Assembly: GCA_964486865.1 (NCBI GenBank)
Contig: CAZAOZ010000001.1
Coordinates: forward strand, 62,001-126,000
Length of the DNA stretch: 64,000 bases
Direction: 5' to 3'
Source: Ga0077527 sp964486865
Lineage (GTDB): Bacteria > Pseudomonadota > Gammaproteobacteria > Burkholderiales > SG8-41
A model generated the notes under the pieces. The model ran no database searches. It had not been told where the DNA came from and worked only from the letters and a program-made list of their open reading frames with translations. Below, one piece after another: positions 9,188-17,246 of this stretch (position 1 is its first letter; the number at the start of each line of letters is the position of its first letter). The position numbers and the translations under genes are program-made.

Positions 9188-9923
9188 TACGTTATACGCG
9201 GCAGTGGTCAGTCGTTACGACGGTTGCGGCCGCTATGCACGCAACTTTGTGCATCACAAGCTGCGGCGTGATCCGGTGTTCTATGACCTGTTGCGTAACG
9301 GTCGCCTGCCTGACCGCGGCACGCTGATTGATCTTGGCTGCGGCTATGGCATATTGCCCGCGTTGCTGGTTGCGGCTGTCGCGCGATATGCGCAAGGCGA
9401 CTGGCCGCCGGACTGGCCGTCACCGCCACGGCAGCTTGGACTGCATGGCATCGATGTAAACGATCAGCGGGTGCGGGTGGCGCGCCGGGCGCTGGGCGCC
9501 GCGGCGCGTATTGACGAGTCTGATTTGCGCGACGTGACACTGCCACGGTGCAACGCGGTCGTCATGCTGGATGTGTTGATGTATATGGATCATCCGGCAC
9601 AGGAACATCTGCTGGCGGCTGTCGCTGCGGCGCTGACTCCGGACGGCGTGTTGCTGATGCGCGAATCCGATGCGGCATCGGGACTGTCGTTCAAAATCAC
9701 GCGCTGGCTGGAATACGGTGCGGGCTGCCTGCGCGGAGAGTGGCGCCAGCGGTTGTATTACCGCAGCGCCGCGGAATGGGTTGAACTGTTGCAGCGGCTG
9801 GGCTTCACGGTGACCAGCGAACCCATGGGTCGTGGCACGCCGTTTGCCAATGTGTTGCTCACGGCGCGCCGAAACAGTGCCGCCCCGACCGCTGTTCGCG
9901 GGCCAGCCGGGTTTCTTTGTTAG
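9168..9923 (+). CDS. SAM-dependent methyltransferase of the aryl-polyene cluster
   Basis: A class I methyltransferase of 251 residues with the SAM-binding motif I LIDLGCGYGILPALL near residue 50, an acidic motif at GIDVNDQRV and the post-motif VVMLDVLMYMDHP. In known aryl polyenes the aromatic ring is methylated, so O- or C-methylation of the aryl head group is the likely job (ApeB-like). Two consecutive ATG codons (9168 and 9171) are possible starts, and a TTG lies just before them. The gene begins inside the deacetylase gene. Confidence 0.75.
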   Translation: MMPPALDTLYAAVVSRYDGCGRYARNFVHHKLRRDPVFYDLLRNGRLPDRGTLIDLGCGYGILPALLVAAVARYAQGDWPPDWPSPPRQLGLHGIDVNDQRVRVARRALGAAARIDESDLRDVTLPRCNAVVMLDVLMYMDHPAQEHLLAAVAAALTPDGVLLMRESDAASGLSFKITRWLEYGAGCLRGEWRQRLYYRSAAEWVELLQRLGFTVTSEPMGRGTPFANVLLTARRNSAAPTAVRGPAGFLC

Positions 9924-9949
9924 ACTTTGTTGCCATCTTTTGATTCGGA

Positions 9950-11143
9950 TTGCCGTTGCCAACCGCAGCCATCAGTAATTACACCCTCGTCAACAGCCTC
10001 GGTGCCGGCACGGCAGCCGTGCTCGACGCGTTGCGCCATCGCCGTTCGGGTCTCACGCGCTGCGATTTCGAGACCGTGCAGATTGACACGCACATCGGCC
10101 GCGTGCCGGGGCTCGAGTCATATGTTCTGCGCAGCGACCTGCAAGGTTACGACTGCCGCAATAACCGGCTGGCGCAGCTCGCTCTCGAACGCGATGGTTT
10201 TGCCGATGCAGTACGTGCCGCGCGCAGCCGCTGCGGACCGGCGCGCATCGGCGTGTTCATGGGTACCAGCACATCGGGTTTGCTGGAAACCGAACTGGCC
10301 TATCGCGGGCGCGCGGCATGCAATGGCCAGCTGCCGCATGATTTTCCCTATGCCGGCACGCACAATGTGGCGTCTCTCAGCGAATTTGTGCGGCAGTATT
10401 TTGATCTGCAGGGTCCGTCATATGTGGTCTCGTCGGCCTGCTCATCGAGCGCCAAGGTATTCGGCAGTGCCATGCGCCTGATGGCGGCGGGTCTTTGCGA
10501 TGTGGCCGTGGTGGGTGGTGTCGATACGCTGTGTTTGACCACACTCTACGGCTTCCGCTCGCTGGAGCTGACTTCGACACAGCCGTGCCGGCCCTTTGAT
10601 GCCGCGCGCAGCGGCATATCCATAGGCGAAGGCGCCGGTTTCGTGCTGCTGCACAAGGCGCCGACCGGGCGTGACAAGGCCATGCTGCTGAGTGTCGGTG
10701 AGAGCTGCGATGCGCACCACATGTCGGCGCCGCACCCGGAAGGACTGGGGGCGCGGCTGGCGCTGACGCGGGCACTGGAAGCAGCCGGGCTCGCGCCAGG
10801 CGATATTGATTACATCAACCTGCACGGCACCGCGACGCGGGCCAATGATGCGGCGGAAGACCGCGCAGTGTGCGATGTGTTCGGCACCGGCACGCCATGC
10901 AGTTCGACCAAGGGCGCGACCGGGCATCTGCTCGGCGCAGCAGGGGCGACCGAGGCCGTTATTGCCATGCTCGCCATCGAACACGGGTTTATTCCGGGAG
11001 GCGCGCAGACTGAAACCGTCGATCCGGCGCTGCGCTGCAATTATCAGACGGCGACGCGGGCGGCGGCTGTCCGCCGCGTGGTCAGCAATTCTTTCGGGTT
11101 CGGCGGCAGCAATTGCAGCCTGGTGTTCGGGGCGGTCGCCTGA
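9950..11143 (+). CDS. Beta-ketoacyl-ACP synthase (chain-elongating KS, ApeO-like)
   Basis: A 397-residue KAS I/II-type condensing enzyme. The catalytic cysteine is Cys164 in SSACSSSAKVF; the two catalytic histidines lie in NLHGTATRAND and KGATGHLLGAAG. It performs the Claisen condensations that extend the polyene. The start is TTG 9950. The stop overlaps the ATG of the next gene by one base (TGATG), so KS and chain-length factor are probably made in equal amounts as a heterodimer. Confidence 0.87.
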   Translation: MPLPTAAISNYTLVNSLGAGTAAVLDALRHRRSGLTRCDFETVQIDTHIGRVPGLESYVLRSDLQGYDCRNNRLAQLALERDGFADAVRAARSRCGPARIGVFMGTSTSGLLETELAYRGRAACNGQLPHDFPYAGTHNVASLSEFVRQYFDLQGPSYVVSSACSSSAKVFGSAMRLMAAGLCDVAVVGGVDTLCLTTLYGFRSLELTSTQPCRPFDAARSGISIGEGAGFVLLHKAPTGRDKAMLLSVGESCDAHHMSAPHPEGLGARLALTRALEAAGLAPGDIDYINLHGTATRANDAAEDRAVCDVFGTGTPCSSTKGATGHLLGAAGATEAVIAMLAIEHGFIPGGAQTETVDPALRCNYQTATRAAAVRRVVSNSFGFGGSNCSLVFGAVA

Positions 11144-11937
11144 TGCACGCGTATGTCGCCGGCATCGGTATTGCAGGGCCAGGGCTCGACGGCTGGACGG
11201 CGAGCATGCCGGTACTCAGCGGGCGGACGCCGTTTTCCGCCGCGCCCATCCATATCGCCGTGAGCAGCCTGCTGCCGGCGGCCGAGCGCCGGCGTGCCAG
11301 CGTACCGGTCAGGCTGGCGCTGGCGGTCGGCAGCGAGGCCCTTGCGCAGGCCGGGTTTGATGCAGCGCGTGCCGCGACCGTGTTCGCTTCGTCGGCGGGC
11401 GATGGTGAGAATCTGCACCAGATATGCGAAACACTGGCGTCCGAAGATCGCGCCATCTCACCGACACGTTTTCACAATTCTGTGCATAACGCACCCGCCG
11501 GCTACTGGGGCATTGCGACCCGCTCGCACGAAGCCTCGACCAGTCTCGGCGGCTACGACAGCAGCTTCGGCGCTGGATTGCTGGAAGCGGCAGGGCAGGT
11601 CGCAGCATCGCCGGCGCCGGTGGCGTTGATCGCCTATGACCAACCTTATCCCGAACCTCTGCATACGGCGCGCCCTGTTACAGCATGCTTTGGTGTGGCG
11701 CTGGTGCTGACGGATGTGCCATCGGACGCGTCGGTCGCGCAGCTCGACATCGACTTTGTCGCGGGTACGGTCCAGGTTACCCACATGAACGATCCGGGGC
11801 TCGAAGCACTGCGCGCCGGTGTTCCGGCCGCACGCAGCCTGCCCTTACTGGCTGTGCTGGCGCGTCAGCAGGCTGGTTCGGTGGTCATGGAATGCAGTGG
11901 CGGACATCTGACCATACGGGTCACGCCGTGCGATTGA
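11143..11937 (+). CDS. Beta-ketoacyl synthase chain-length factor (ApeC-like)
   Basis: This 264-residue protein is a shortened KS relative. It keeps the thiolase-like fold (ALAVGSEALAQAGFD, FASSAGDG) but has no catalytic cysteine: the equivalent stretch reads STSLGGYDSSFGAG. This matches the Ketoacyl-synt_2 chain-length factors, which pair with the catalytic KS and set product length. Expression is coupled to the KS by a one-base overlap at the start, and the next gene starts inside its 3' end. Confidence 0.82.
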   Translation: MHAYVAGIGIAGPGLDGWTASMPVLSGRTPFSAAPIHIAVSSLLPAAERRRASVPVRLALAVGSEALAQAGFDAARAATVFASSAGDGENLHQICETLASEDRAISPTRFHNSVHNAPAGYWGIATRSHEASTSLGGYDSSFGAGLLEAAGQVAASPAPVALIAYDQPYPEPLHTARPVTACFGVALVLTDVPSDASVAQLDIDFVAGTVQVTHMNDPGLEALRAGVPAARSLPLLAVLARQQAGSVVMECSGGHLTIRVTPCD

Positions 11938-12374
11938 GCCGTTCGGAAATTGCATGCCTGATTCCGCACGCAGGTACCATGTGCCTGCTGGATGGCGTGA
12001 CGGACTGGGATGCAGTGCGTGTGCAGGCGGTGAGTACGACCCATCACGATCCCGCCAATCCGTTGCGGGTGGGTAGCCGCCTGCCGGCGCTGTGCGGCAT
12101 TGAATATGCGGCACAGGCGATGGCGCTGCATGGCGCGCTTGCTGGTCGAACAGCCGGCAGACCGCGCGCCGGCTATTTGGCGGCGCTGCGCCATGTGGTG
12201 TGCCATGAACGCTGGCTGGATACGCATGAGGATGAATTGATGATCGAGGCGCAACTGGAAATCGGTGACGGTGCTCGCGTGATCTATGGCTTTGTGGTGC
12301 GTGCGGGTGGCGCCGAGCTGCTGCGTGGCCGCGCTACCGTGGTGCTCGATGTCGCCGCGGAGTCGTCGCGATGA
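11928..12374 (+). CDS. Hotdog-fold dehydratase (ApeP-like)
   Basis: A 148-residue hotdog protein beginning MRLSRSEIACLIPHAGTMCLLD. The IPHAGxMCLLD phrase is characteristic of the second dehydratase of aryl-polyene clusters. GTG 11928 is chosen since it precedes the conserved N-terminus and overlaps the chain-length factor by 10 bases; the open frame further upstream is a shadow of that gene. It presumably acts with the dehydratase at 4236-4538 on alternating chain intermediates. Confidence 0.8.
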   Translation: MRLSRSEIACLIPHAGTMCLLDGVTDWDAVRVQAVSTTHHDPANPLRVGSRLPALCGIEYAAQAMALHGALAGRTAGRPRAGYLAALRHVVCHERWLDTHEDELMIEAQLEIGDGARVIYGFVVRAGGAELLRGRATVVLDVAAESSR

Positions 12375-13090
12375 TGCGCGCGCTCGTCACTGGCGGCAGC
12401 GGGGCGCTGGGCGCGGCGATCTGCCGGCGGCTCGCCCGCGCCGGGCTTGAGGTCTATGTCCACGGCAACACCAACCCCGATGCCGCGCGGCGCGTGGTCG
12501 AAGAGATTCTCGCGGCCGGCGGCAAGGCGCGCGCAATCACATTCGATGTTGTCGATGCCGATCAGACGCTCGCCGTGCTGGAAGCCCTGTTGGCCGACGG
12601 CCCGATACAAGTGCTGGTCAACAATGCCGGCATTAACGACGACGCGGTGATGCCAGGCATGCGGCGGGAGCAGTGGACGCAAGTCATTGATGTTGCGTTG
12701 CGCGGATTTTTTAACGTCACGCAGCCCTTGCTGATGCCGATGCTGCGCACGCGTTGGGGGCGCATCGTCAATATTTCATCGGTGTCCGCCGTAATCGGCA
12801 ATCGCGGACAGACCAATTACGCTGCCGCCAAAGCCGGATTGCACGGCGCGACCAAATCACTGGCACTTGAATTGGCGAGCCGCGGAGTAACGGTTAATGC
12901 CGTGGCGCCGGGGATCATAGCCTCGCCGATGACCGACAAAGTGTTTACTGCGGACGCCATCAGGCAATTGGTGCCGATGGCGCGGGCCGGCACGCCACAG
13001 GAGGTCGCCGATCTCGTCGGCTTTCTCGCCTCGGAGCAGGCCGGTTACATCTCCGGCCAGATTATTTCGATTGATGGAGCGATGAGCTAG
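12371..13090 (+). CDS. 3-oxoacyl-ACP reductase (FabG-like, ApeQ-like)
   Basis: A 239-residue short-chain dehydrogenase. The nucleotide-binding motif TGGSGALGAAI is at the N-terminus, followed by NNAG, the catalytic serine region NISSVSAVIG, and YAAAK with the catalytic tyrosine and lysine. It reduces the 3-ketoacyl-ACP formed by the KS, using NADPH. It overlaps the dehydratase by four bases (ATGA) and its 3' end overlaps the convergent glycosyltransferase by 29 bases. It is the last gene of the forward operon. Confidence 0.87.
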   Translation: MMRALVTGGSGALGAAICRRLARAGLEVYVHGNTNPDAARRVVEEILAAGGKARAITFDVVDADQTLAVLEALLADGPIQVLVNNAGINDDAVMPGMRREQWTQVIDVALRGFFNVTQPLLMPMLRTRWGRIVNISSVSAVIGNRGQTNYAAAKAGLHGATKSLALELASRGVTVNAVAPGIIASPMTDKVFTADAIRQLVPMARAGTPQEVADLVGFLASEQAGYISGQIISIDGAMS

Positions 13091-13847
13091 GCGTACCGTG
13101 CCGCCGCCACAACGTGGTGGGCCATCGCACCACACATTCGGCCAGCAGCCGCAGGTGCATGCTCACCAGCAACACGTTATCCCGCAGGTAGTTGAAGTGC
13201 GAGACACCGCCTTCCTCCGGCCGGAAGTAACGCACGGGCGAAGGCAGATTGACCGGCAGCACGCCGCGCCAGCACAGACGGATCGCGGCCTCGGGGTCGA
13301 AATCAAAGCGCCGCATCCACCGCCGACTGTTCATGATGTCCACCAGCGGCGCAATCGGATAGACGCGAAATCCATAAAGTGTGTCGCCGATCCCCGCCCA
13401 CAGCGTCTCCAGATGGGCGAAGGCATTGCACAGCTTGCGTCCCTGTACCCGTACCATGGGCGCGCTGGCGTCGAATATCGGCTGGCCCAGAATTTGCGCG
13501 CCCGGCCGTTCGACGGATACACGCATGAATTCCGGAATCTGTGCGGCCGGGTGCTGACCATCGGCATCCATGGTCAGCATATGGGTATAACCCGCGGTGA
13601 GCGCGGCACGCGCCCCATGCAGCACAGCGGTGCCTTTGCCGCGATTTTCGGGCAGCACCATGACCTTCAGGCCGGCATCGGCGTGCGCCAGTGCTTGCAG
13701 CGCGTCGCCCGTACCGTCCGTACTGCCATCCACCACCACCCATACCGGCTCCCACTGTTGCCGGGCCGCGCGGACGGTTTCCAGGACTTTGATTCCGGTG
13801 TTGTAGCTCGGAATCAGAACAAGGTGTGTGCGCGACGGGTTGGGCAT
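13062..13847 (-). CDS. Family 2 glycosyltransferase
   Basis: A 261-residue GT-A-fold transferase: HLVLIPSYNTG, VVDGSTDGT, PENRGKGTAVLHG and the metal-binding TMDADGQHP are all present, followed by a DUF-like acceptor half. No long membrane domain follows, so it resembles soluble dolichyl-phosphate-mannose-synthase-type GT2 enzymes. Glycosyltransferases are regular parts of aryl-polyene clusters and may glycosylate the aryl or lipid end. It is the last gene of the minus-strand pigment operon and overlaps the ketoreductase tail-to-tail. Confidence 0.8.
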   Translation of the reverse strand: MPNPSRTHLVLIPSYNTGIKVLETVRAARQQWEPVWVVVDGSTDGTGDALQALAHADAGLKVMVLPENRGKGTAVLHGARAALTAGYTHMLTMDADGQHPAAQIPEFMRVSVERPGAQILGQPIFDASAPMVRVQGRKLCNAFAHLETLWAGIGDTLYGFRVYPIAPLVDIMNSRRWMRRFDFDPEAAIRLCWRGVLPVNLPSPVRYFRPEEGGVSHFNYLRDNVLLVSMHLRLLAECVVRWPTTLWRRHGTPSSSLHQSK

Positions 13848-13863
13848 TGGATGTTGAGTGGGT

Positions 13864-14718
13864 TTAGCGCGACTCCGCGGTCACCATGGTTTTCGAGGCG
13901 CCGAATATCCAGGCGATGGCGACACCTCCCGCGATGTAATTCCGGTCTTGTACCAAGGGGCTGTTCTCAAACACCGCGCCACGCAGGGTATCGAGTCTGA
14001 CGAATCCGCCAACCCAGAATTCCCGGTAGCGTTTGCTGATGCTGGCGAGTACTTGCGCACCGGCATAACCGTCGCCGACGTTGTAGGTCGGGCGGGTTGC
14101 CGTGGCAAATGCGGGATCGACCGCGTAGAGGTAACGGTTATAACGGCGATCCGAAAATAGCGGCCCACCCATCAGACCGAAATTCCAGCCGGGTTGTCCC
14201 AGCACATCCTTGATGTCGAAATTGAGATTGGGCTGAAACACCCAGCCCTGGTGATGGATGTGGGAGAGATCCGTCGCAAATACGGCGCGTAGCGGCAGAC
14301 GCAATTCCAGCCGGCGTTTGGTGTCGGGCGCCCGCCACAGCACAACATTCAGCGTCGGCCCGATTTCCAGTGTGGGATCAAGGTCCGGCATGCCGCGCCG
14401 CGCCACATTGTCTTCGCTGTCCACCGGGATGGCGCCGTTTATGCTGAGATTGAGTTCCGTGCGGTCGCTCTTGTAGAAGAGCCCGCGCACGCCCTGTTCA
14501 TCAGCACGCAGGAACTCACCGCGGTACACCACGTATGGAAAAGGCAGTACCCAGTTGCGCCGTTGATCCGAGCCGCGGTAGTCGGGGGCGTTGAGCACGG
14601 CCGCGCCGGCCCCCACTTCCCATAGCGGCACTTCTGCGGCCTGCACGGTTGCGCCGCCCAGCAGCGCCGCGCACAGCGCCGTGGCGCCGAGCGCGCCTTT
14701 TAACATTCTGCTGTGCAT
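13864..14718 (-). CDS. MipA/OmpV-family outer-membrane protein
   Basis: The product has 284 residues, with a signal peptide (MLKGALGATALCAALLGGATVQAA) and a body of amphipathic beta strands: WEVGAGAAVLNAPDYRGS, LEIGPTLNVVLWR, NFGLMGGPLFSDRRYNRY, ending in a phenylalanine-containing strand. The pattern fits a MipA/OmpV beta barrel. ATG 14718 gives the best signal peptide; an upstream in-frame start at 14754 would add 12 residues. It overlaps the chorismatase gene by 19 bases, tying it to the pigment operon, where it may help place the product in the outer membrane (inference). Confidence 0.75.
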   Translation of the reverse strand: MHSRMLKGALGATALCAALLGGATVQAAEVPLWEVGAGAAVLNAPDYRGSDQRRNWVLPFPYVVYRGEFLRADEQGVRGLFYKSDRTELNLSINGAIPVDSEDNVARRGMPDLDPTLEIGPTLNVVLWRAPDTKRRLELRLPLRAVFATDLSHIHHQGWVFQPNLNFDIKDVLGQPGWNFGLMGGPLFSDRRYNRYLYAVDPAFATATRPTYNVGDGYAGAQVLASISKRYREFWVGGFVRLDTLRGAVFENSPLVQDRNYIAGGVAIAWIFGASKTMVTAESR

Positions 14719-15695
14719 AGTGCTTCTACCTCTGTCAATAAATCCGCGCGGCAAATATCTGCGTGTAAATAAACGATCCTTGCCGCAGCACCAAAGGCCG
14801 GCGCCAGCGCGGCACTGACTGCCGGTTGATCGTGAGGATTACGCACATAGACCTTGAGTTGCAAGCCGGCCGGCTGGTGCGGGGTGAATCCGGCGCGTTG
14901 CGCTTCGGTGATGACGATGGCGAGATTGGTCGCCGTTTCAGCGGCTTGTCGCGCCGCGCTGCCGGTATGCACCGTCTCGTGTCCGATTACACTCGCAGTA
15001 CCTGAAATGAACAGTAGCGGCGACTCTGCCTTTCGGGAACCCGGTTGACGAACCAGCATCGCGCGGGAAAACAGCGGTGCGCGCGGTCCATACTGAGGCG
15101 GATAGTTGCAGGCACTGGCTTGCCGCGGGTTATCGATAGCCTGGCCGGGGTTGCGCCCGGCGAGAAAGTAGATCGTCAGCGGGCCGCTGCGTGTGCCGAT
15201 GGCGCAAGCGGCGGGCGCGCCGGTATTGAGATCGCGGCGCTTGGCCACAAATGCGTTGTAGCGCCCGATGTTGAAATGGCGGTAGCGCTCCAGCCCGTTT
15301 TCGGATTCATTGATGCGCGGGAAATAATGCCAGACGCGCAGCAGTTCACGATAGCCCCGGCTTTCGATTGCATCAAAAATCCGGATATATGCGCTATGCG
15401 CGACGGCGGCGATGTCGTTGTAGGCATCAATTGCCAGGCAGCCGAACAGGACATCATCGTTACGCGCAGTGTGTATGCCGTTCAGGTGCTCACGGATCAC
15501 AGGCTGCTCGCAGCGCCAGCATTCAAACAGCGTATCGCCGCCGAGCACAGGCATGTTGGCCCAGGCGTACGGGTAATCCTGCACGGTGGAATGCTCAGGT
15601 TGATTGCCGAACGCGATGACGCCCAGCGTGCGCCCGTCGGCCGCAACAGTTTGCAGCGCGAACTCGCTTGGCGTCAGATAATGCAGGCTGATCAC
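14700..15695 (-). CDS. Chorismatase (XanB2/FkbO/Hyg5-type) for hydroxybenzoate starter
   Basis: A 331-residue protein of the chorismatase family. It has two halves of YjgF/RidA-like fold; recognisable stretches are FLAGRNPGQAIDNPRQ, YPPQYGPRAPLFSRA and the RidA-like LFISGTASVIGHETVHTG. XanB2 of Xanthomonas hydrolyses chorismate to 3- and 4-hydroxybenzoate; 4-hydroxybenzoate can feed ubiquinone and an aryl starter feeds xanthomonadin. Whether this copy makes the 3- or 4-isomer or a dihydrodiol cannot be decided by eye. It sits between the halogenase and the OmpV-like gene. Confidence 0.8.
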   Translation of the reverse strand: MISLHYLTPSEFALQTVAADGRTLGVIAFGNQPEHSTVQDYPYAWANMPVLGGDTLFECWRCEQPVIREHLNGIHTARNDDVLFGCLAIDAYNDIAAVAHSAYIRIFDAIESRGYRELLRVWHYFPRINESENGLERYRHFNIGRYNAFVAKRRDLNTGAPAACAIGTRSGPLTIYFLAGRNPGQAIDNPRQASACNYPPQYGPRAPLFSRAMLVRQPGSRKAESPLLFISGTASVIGHETVHTGSAARQAAETATNLAIVITEAQRAGFTPHQPAGLQLKVYVRNPHDQPAVSAALAPAFGAAARIVYLHADICRADLLTEVEALCTAEC

Positions 15696-15713
15696 GATTT
15701 CCGCTCCGCCCGC

Positions 15714-17048
15714 CTACTCGCCGGCCGGCGCTGCGCTGATGCCGGATTCACGGATGGCGCGCCGCCGCTGTTGCCAGGCGGTGAAGTTTTGCATGGGGCT
15801 CAACAGGCTGGTGATGTAATACAGTGCCTTGAACGCCAGCAGGCGCGTACCGTGTGCCGTGCCGCGAAAGATATCGCCGGCCAGCACCGACAACAATGCT
15901 TCACGCAAACGAAAGACATTGCTCGACGCCATCAACAGCCCGCGCAGACCGGGCGTGGTAACGCGGTGGATGTACCACGAAAAAATGGCGGGGCCGCGGC
16001 GTATGGCTTTGTCGTAGGCCTTGAGCGCTGCGGTGGTTCTGCGCGGCTTGTCCAGGCAGACCATGACCGTATCGGCTGCATCAAACGCGTTTTGCATGGC
16101 GATGAAAACGCCGGTCGAAAATACCGGATCAATAAACTGAAACGCATCGCCCACCATCAGGTAGTGCTGTTCGCTGGCGCGTGCAGACTGATAGGAATAG
16201 TTGCCGGTGGCAGTGACAGGTGAAATCAGGGTGGCTGTGCGCAGCCGCTCAACCAGTGCCGGGCACAAGGCGATGGTGTCGCGCAGAAACTGCTCCGGCG
16301 GCACTTTGCGTGTGCGCAGATACTGCGGCCAGCACACGGCGCCGACACTGGTTGCGCCGTCTGACAGCGGAATAAACCAGAACCAGCCATGCCTGAACCA
16401 GAAAATGCTGATATGGCCCTCTGCCTTGCCGGGCAACCGCGTTGCGCCAGAGAAATGCCCGAATATGGCCGCGCTGCAGTGCTTCAGGCTGCGCTGTTTG
16501 ATGCCGAAATGATTGGCCAGCACCGTGTCGCGGCCCGAAGCATCGATGACGAATTTACATTGCCACGACTGTGTACTGCTGTCCGCCAGACGCGTGCTGA
16601 CCACCGCGCCGCCGGAGTTGAATTCAACGCGCGTGACACGGCATTCTTCAAACGCCAGAGCGCCTTTGCGCACGGCATTGCGAAACAGGATGTCATCAAA
16701 GGCTGCACGATGTACCTGATAGGAAAACGGATGCGATTTGTCCCATGCTTCCGCAAATTCAATTGTGACCGGGTCTTGTCGCGTCGGGGCCACAAACTCA
16801 ACGCCGTACTTGGGCATGCCGATCCTGCGCACTTCGTCTGCCACGCCGAGTTGTTCAAAAAGCGGCAGGTTAAGCGGCAGCAGCGATTCGCCGATATGGA
16901 AGCGCGGATGTTTCGCTTTTTCAAACAACACCACGCGGCAGCCGCGTTCTGCAAGCAAGGTCGCAGCGGTTGAGCCGCCGGGCCCGCCGCCAATCACAAC
17001 GACATCGCAGGTGTGAGGGTCGTAATTGACAGTGGGGGCGGCGGTCAT
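15714..17048 (-). CDS. Flavin-dependent halogenase
   Basis: A 444-residue FAD enzyme. VVVIGGGPGGSTAA binds FAD near residues 16-29; GESLLPL follows; Lys80 in MPKYGVEF aligns with the catalytic lysine of flavin-dependent halogenases. Two halogenase signatures are visible: the WxWxIP box (WFWFIP, residues 222-227) and the F-P-S-G box (FIDPVFSTG, 305-313). It should halogenate the aryl head group or polyene, as in brominated xanthomonadins; bromine versus chlorine cannot be told. The open frame extends almost 400 codons upstream through antisense of the next gene, but ATG 17048 directly precedes the FAD domain. First gene of the minus pigment operon. Confidence 0.85.
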   Translation of the reverse strand: MTAAPTVNYDPHTCDVVVIGGGPGGSTAATLLAERGCRVVLFEKAKHPRFHIGESLLPLNLPLFEQLGVADEVRRIGMPKYGVEFVAPTRQDPVTIEFAEAWDKSHPFSYQVHRAAFDDILFRNAVRKGALAFEECRVTRVEFNSGGAVVSTRLADSSTQSWQCKFVIDASGRDTVLANHFGIKQRSLKHCSAAIFGHFSGATRLPGKAEGHISIFWFRHGWFWFIPLSDGATSVGAVCWPQYLRTRKVPPEQFLRDTIALCPALVERLRTATLISPVTATGNYSYQSARASEQHYLMVGDAFQFIDPVFSTGVFIAMQNAFDAADTVMVCLDKPRRTTAALKAYDKAIRRGPAIFSWYIHRVTTPGLRGLLMASSNVFRLREALLSVLAGDIFRGTAHGTRLLAFKALYYITSLLSPMQNFTAWQQRRRAIRESGISAAPAGE

Positions 17049-17074
17049 GAACGGGCGTTTTAAAAGTCGCCATT

Positions 17075-17150
17075 CTACGCGCAGGAACTGAAAACGCCGT
17101 ATCCGGCGTCGTACAGGCGGCTGGGAAAACCGTGAAGCGCCATGGGGTAA
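17075..17150 (+). pseudogene. Remnant copy of the hrpA 3' end
   Basis: This 76-base stretch aligns without gaps to the end of hrpA (1669-1744), with 56 identical positions by hand count. Read in the matching frame it gives YAQELKTPYPASYRRLGKP and then a stop, against YAQELKTPYPVSYKRLEKLW in the intact gene. Many differences in the first 50 bases are synonymous, so it is a diverged hrpA tail rather than a chance match. Nothing else of hrpA is seen here. It lies just beyond the pigment island, in the gap before the Bug receptor gene. Confidence 0.82.
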
Positions 17151-17246
17151 CAGGATGCGGAATGCGGGGCGCGGCGCGCGGGGGGGCGAGGAGGTGTCCC
17201 GGCTTCGGGGCTGTGGTATAAAACACTGATCACTGAGGAGATTGTC

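Noticed and set aside
13864..14718. OmpV-like protein as an unrelated passenger gene
   Set aside because: It overlaps the chorismatase by 19 bases and lies 16 bases from the glycosyltransferase, so it is more likely part of the pigment operon, though its role is only inferred.
1835..17048. Ordinary fatty-acid biosynthesis locus
   Set aside because: The set includes a LolA-like carrier, MMPL exporter, chain-length factor, chorismatase and halogenase and lacks fabH and fabD, so an aryl-polyene pathway fits far better.
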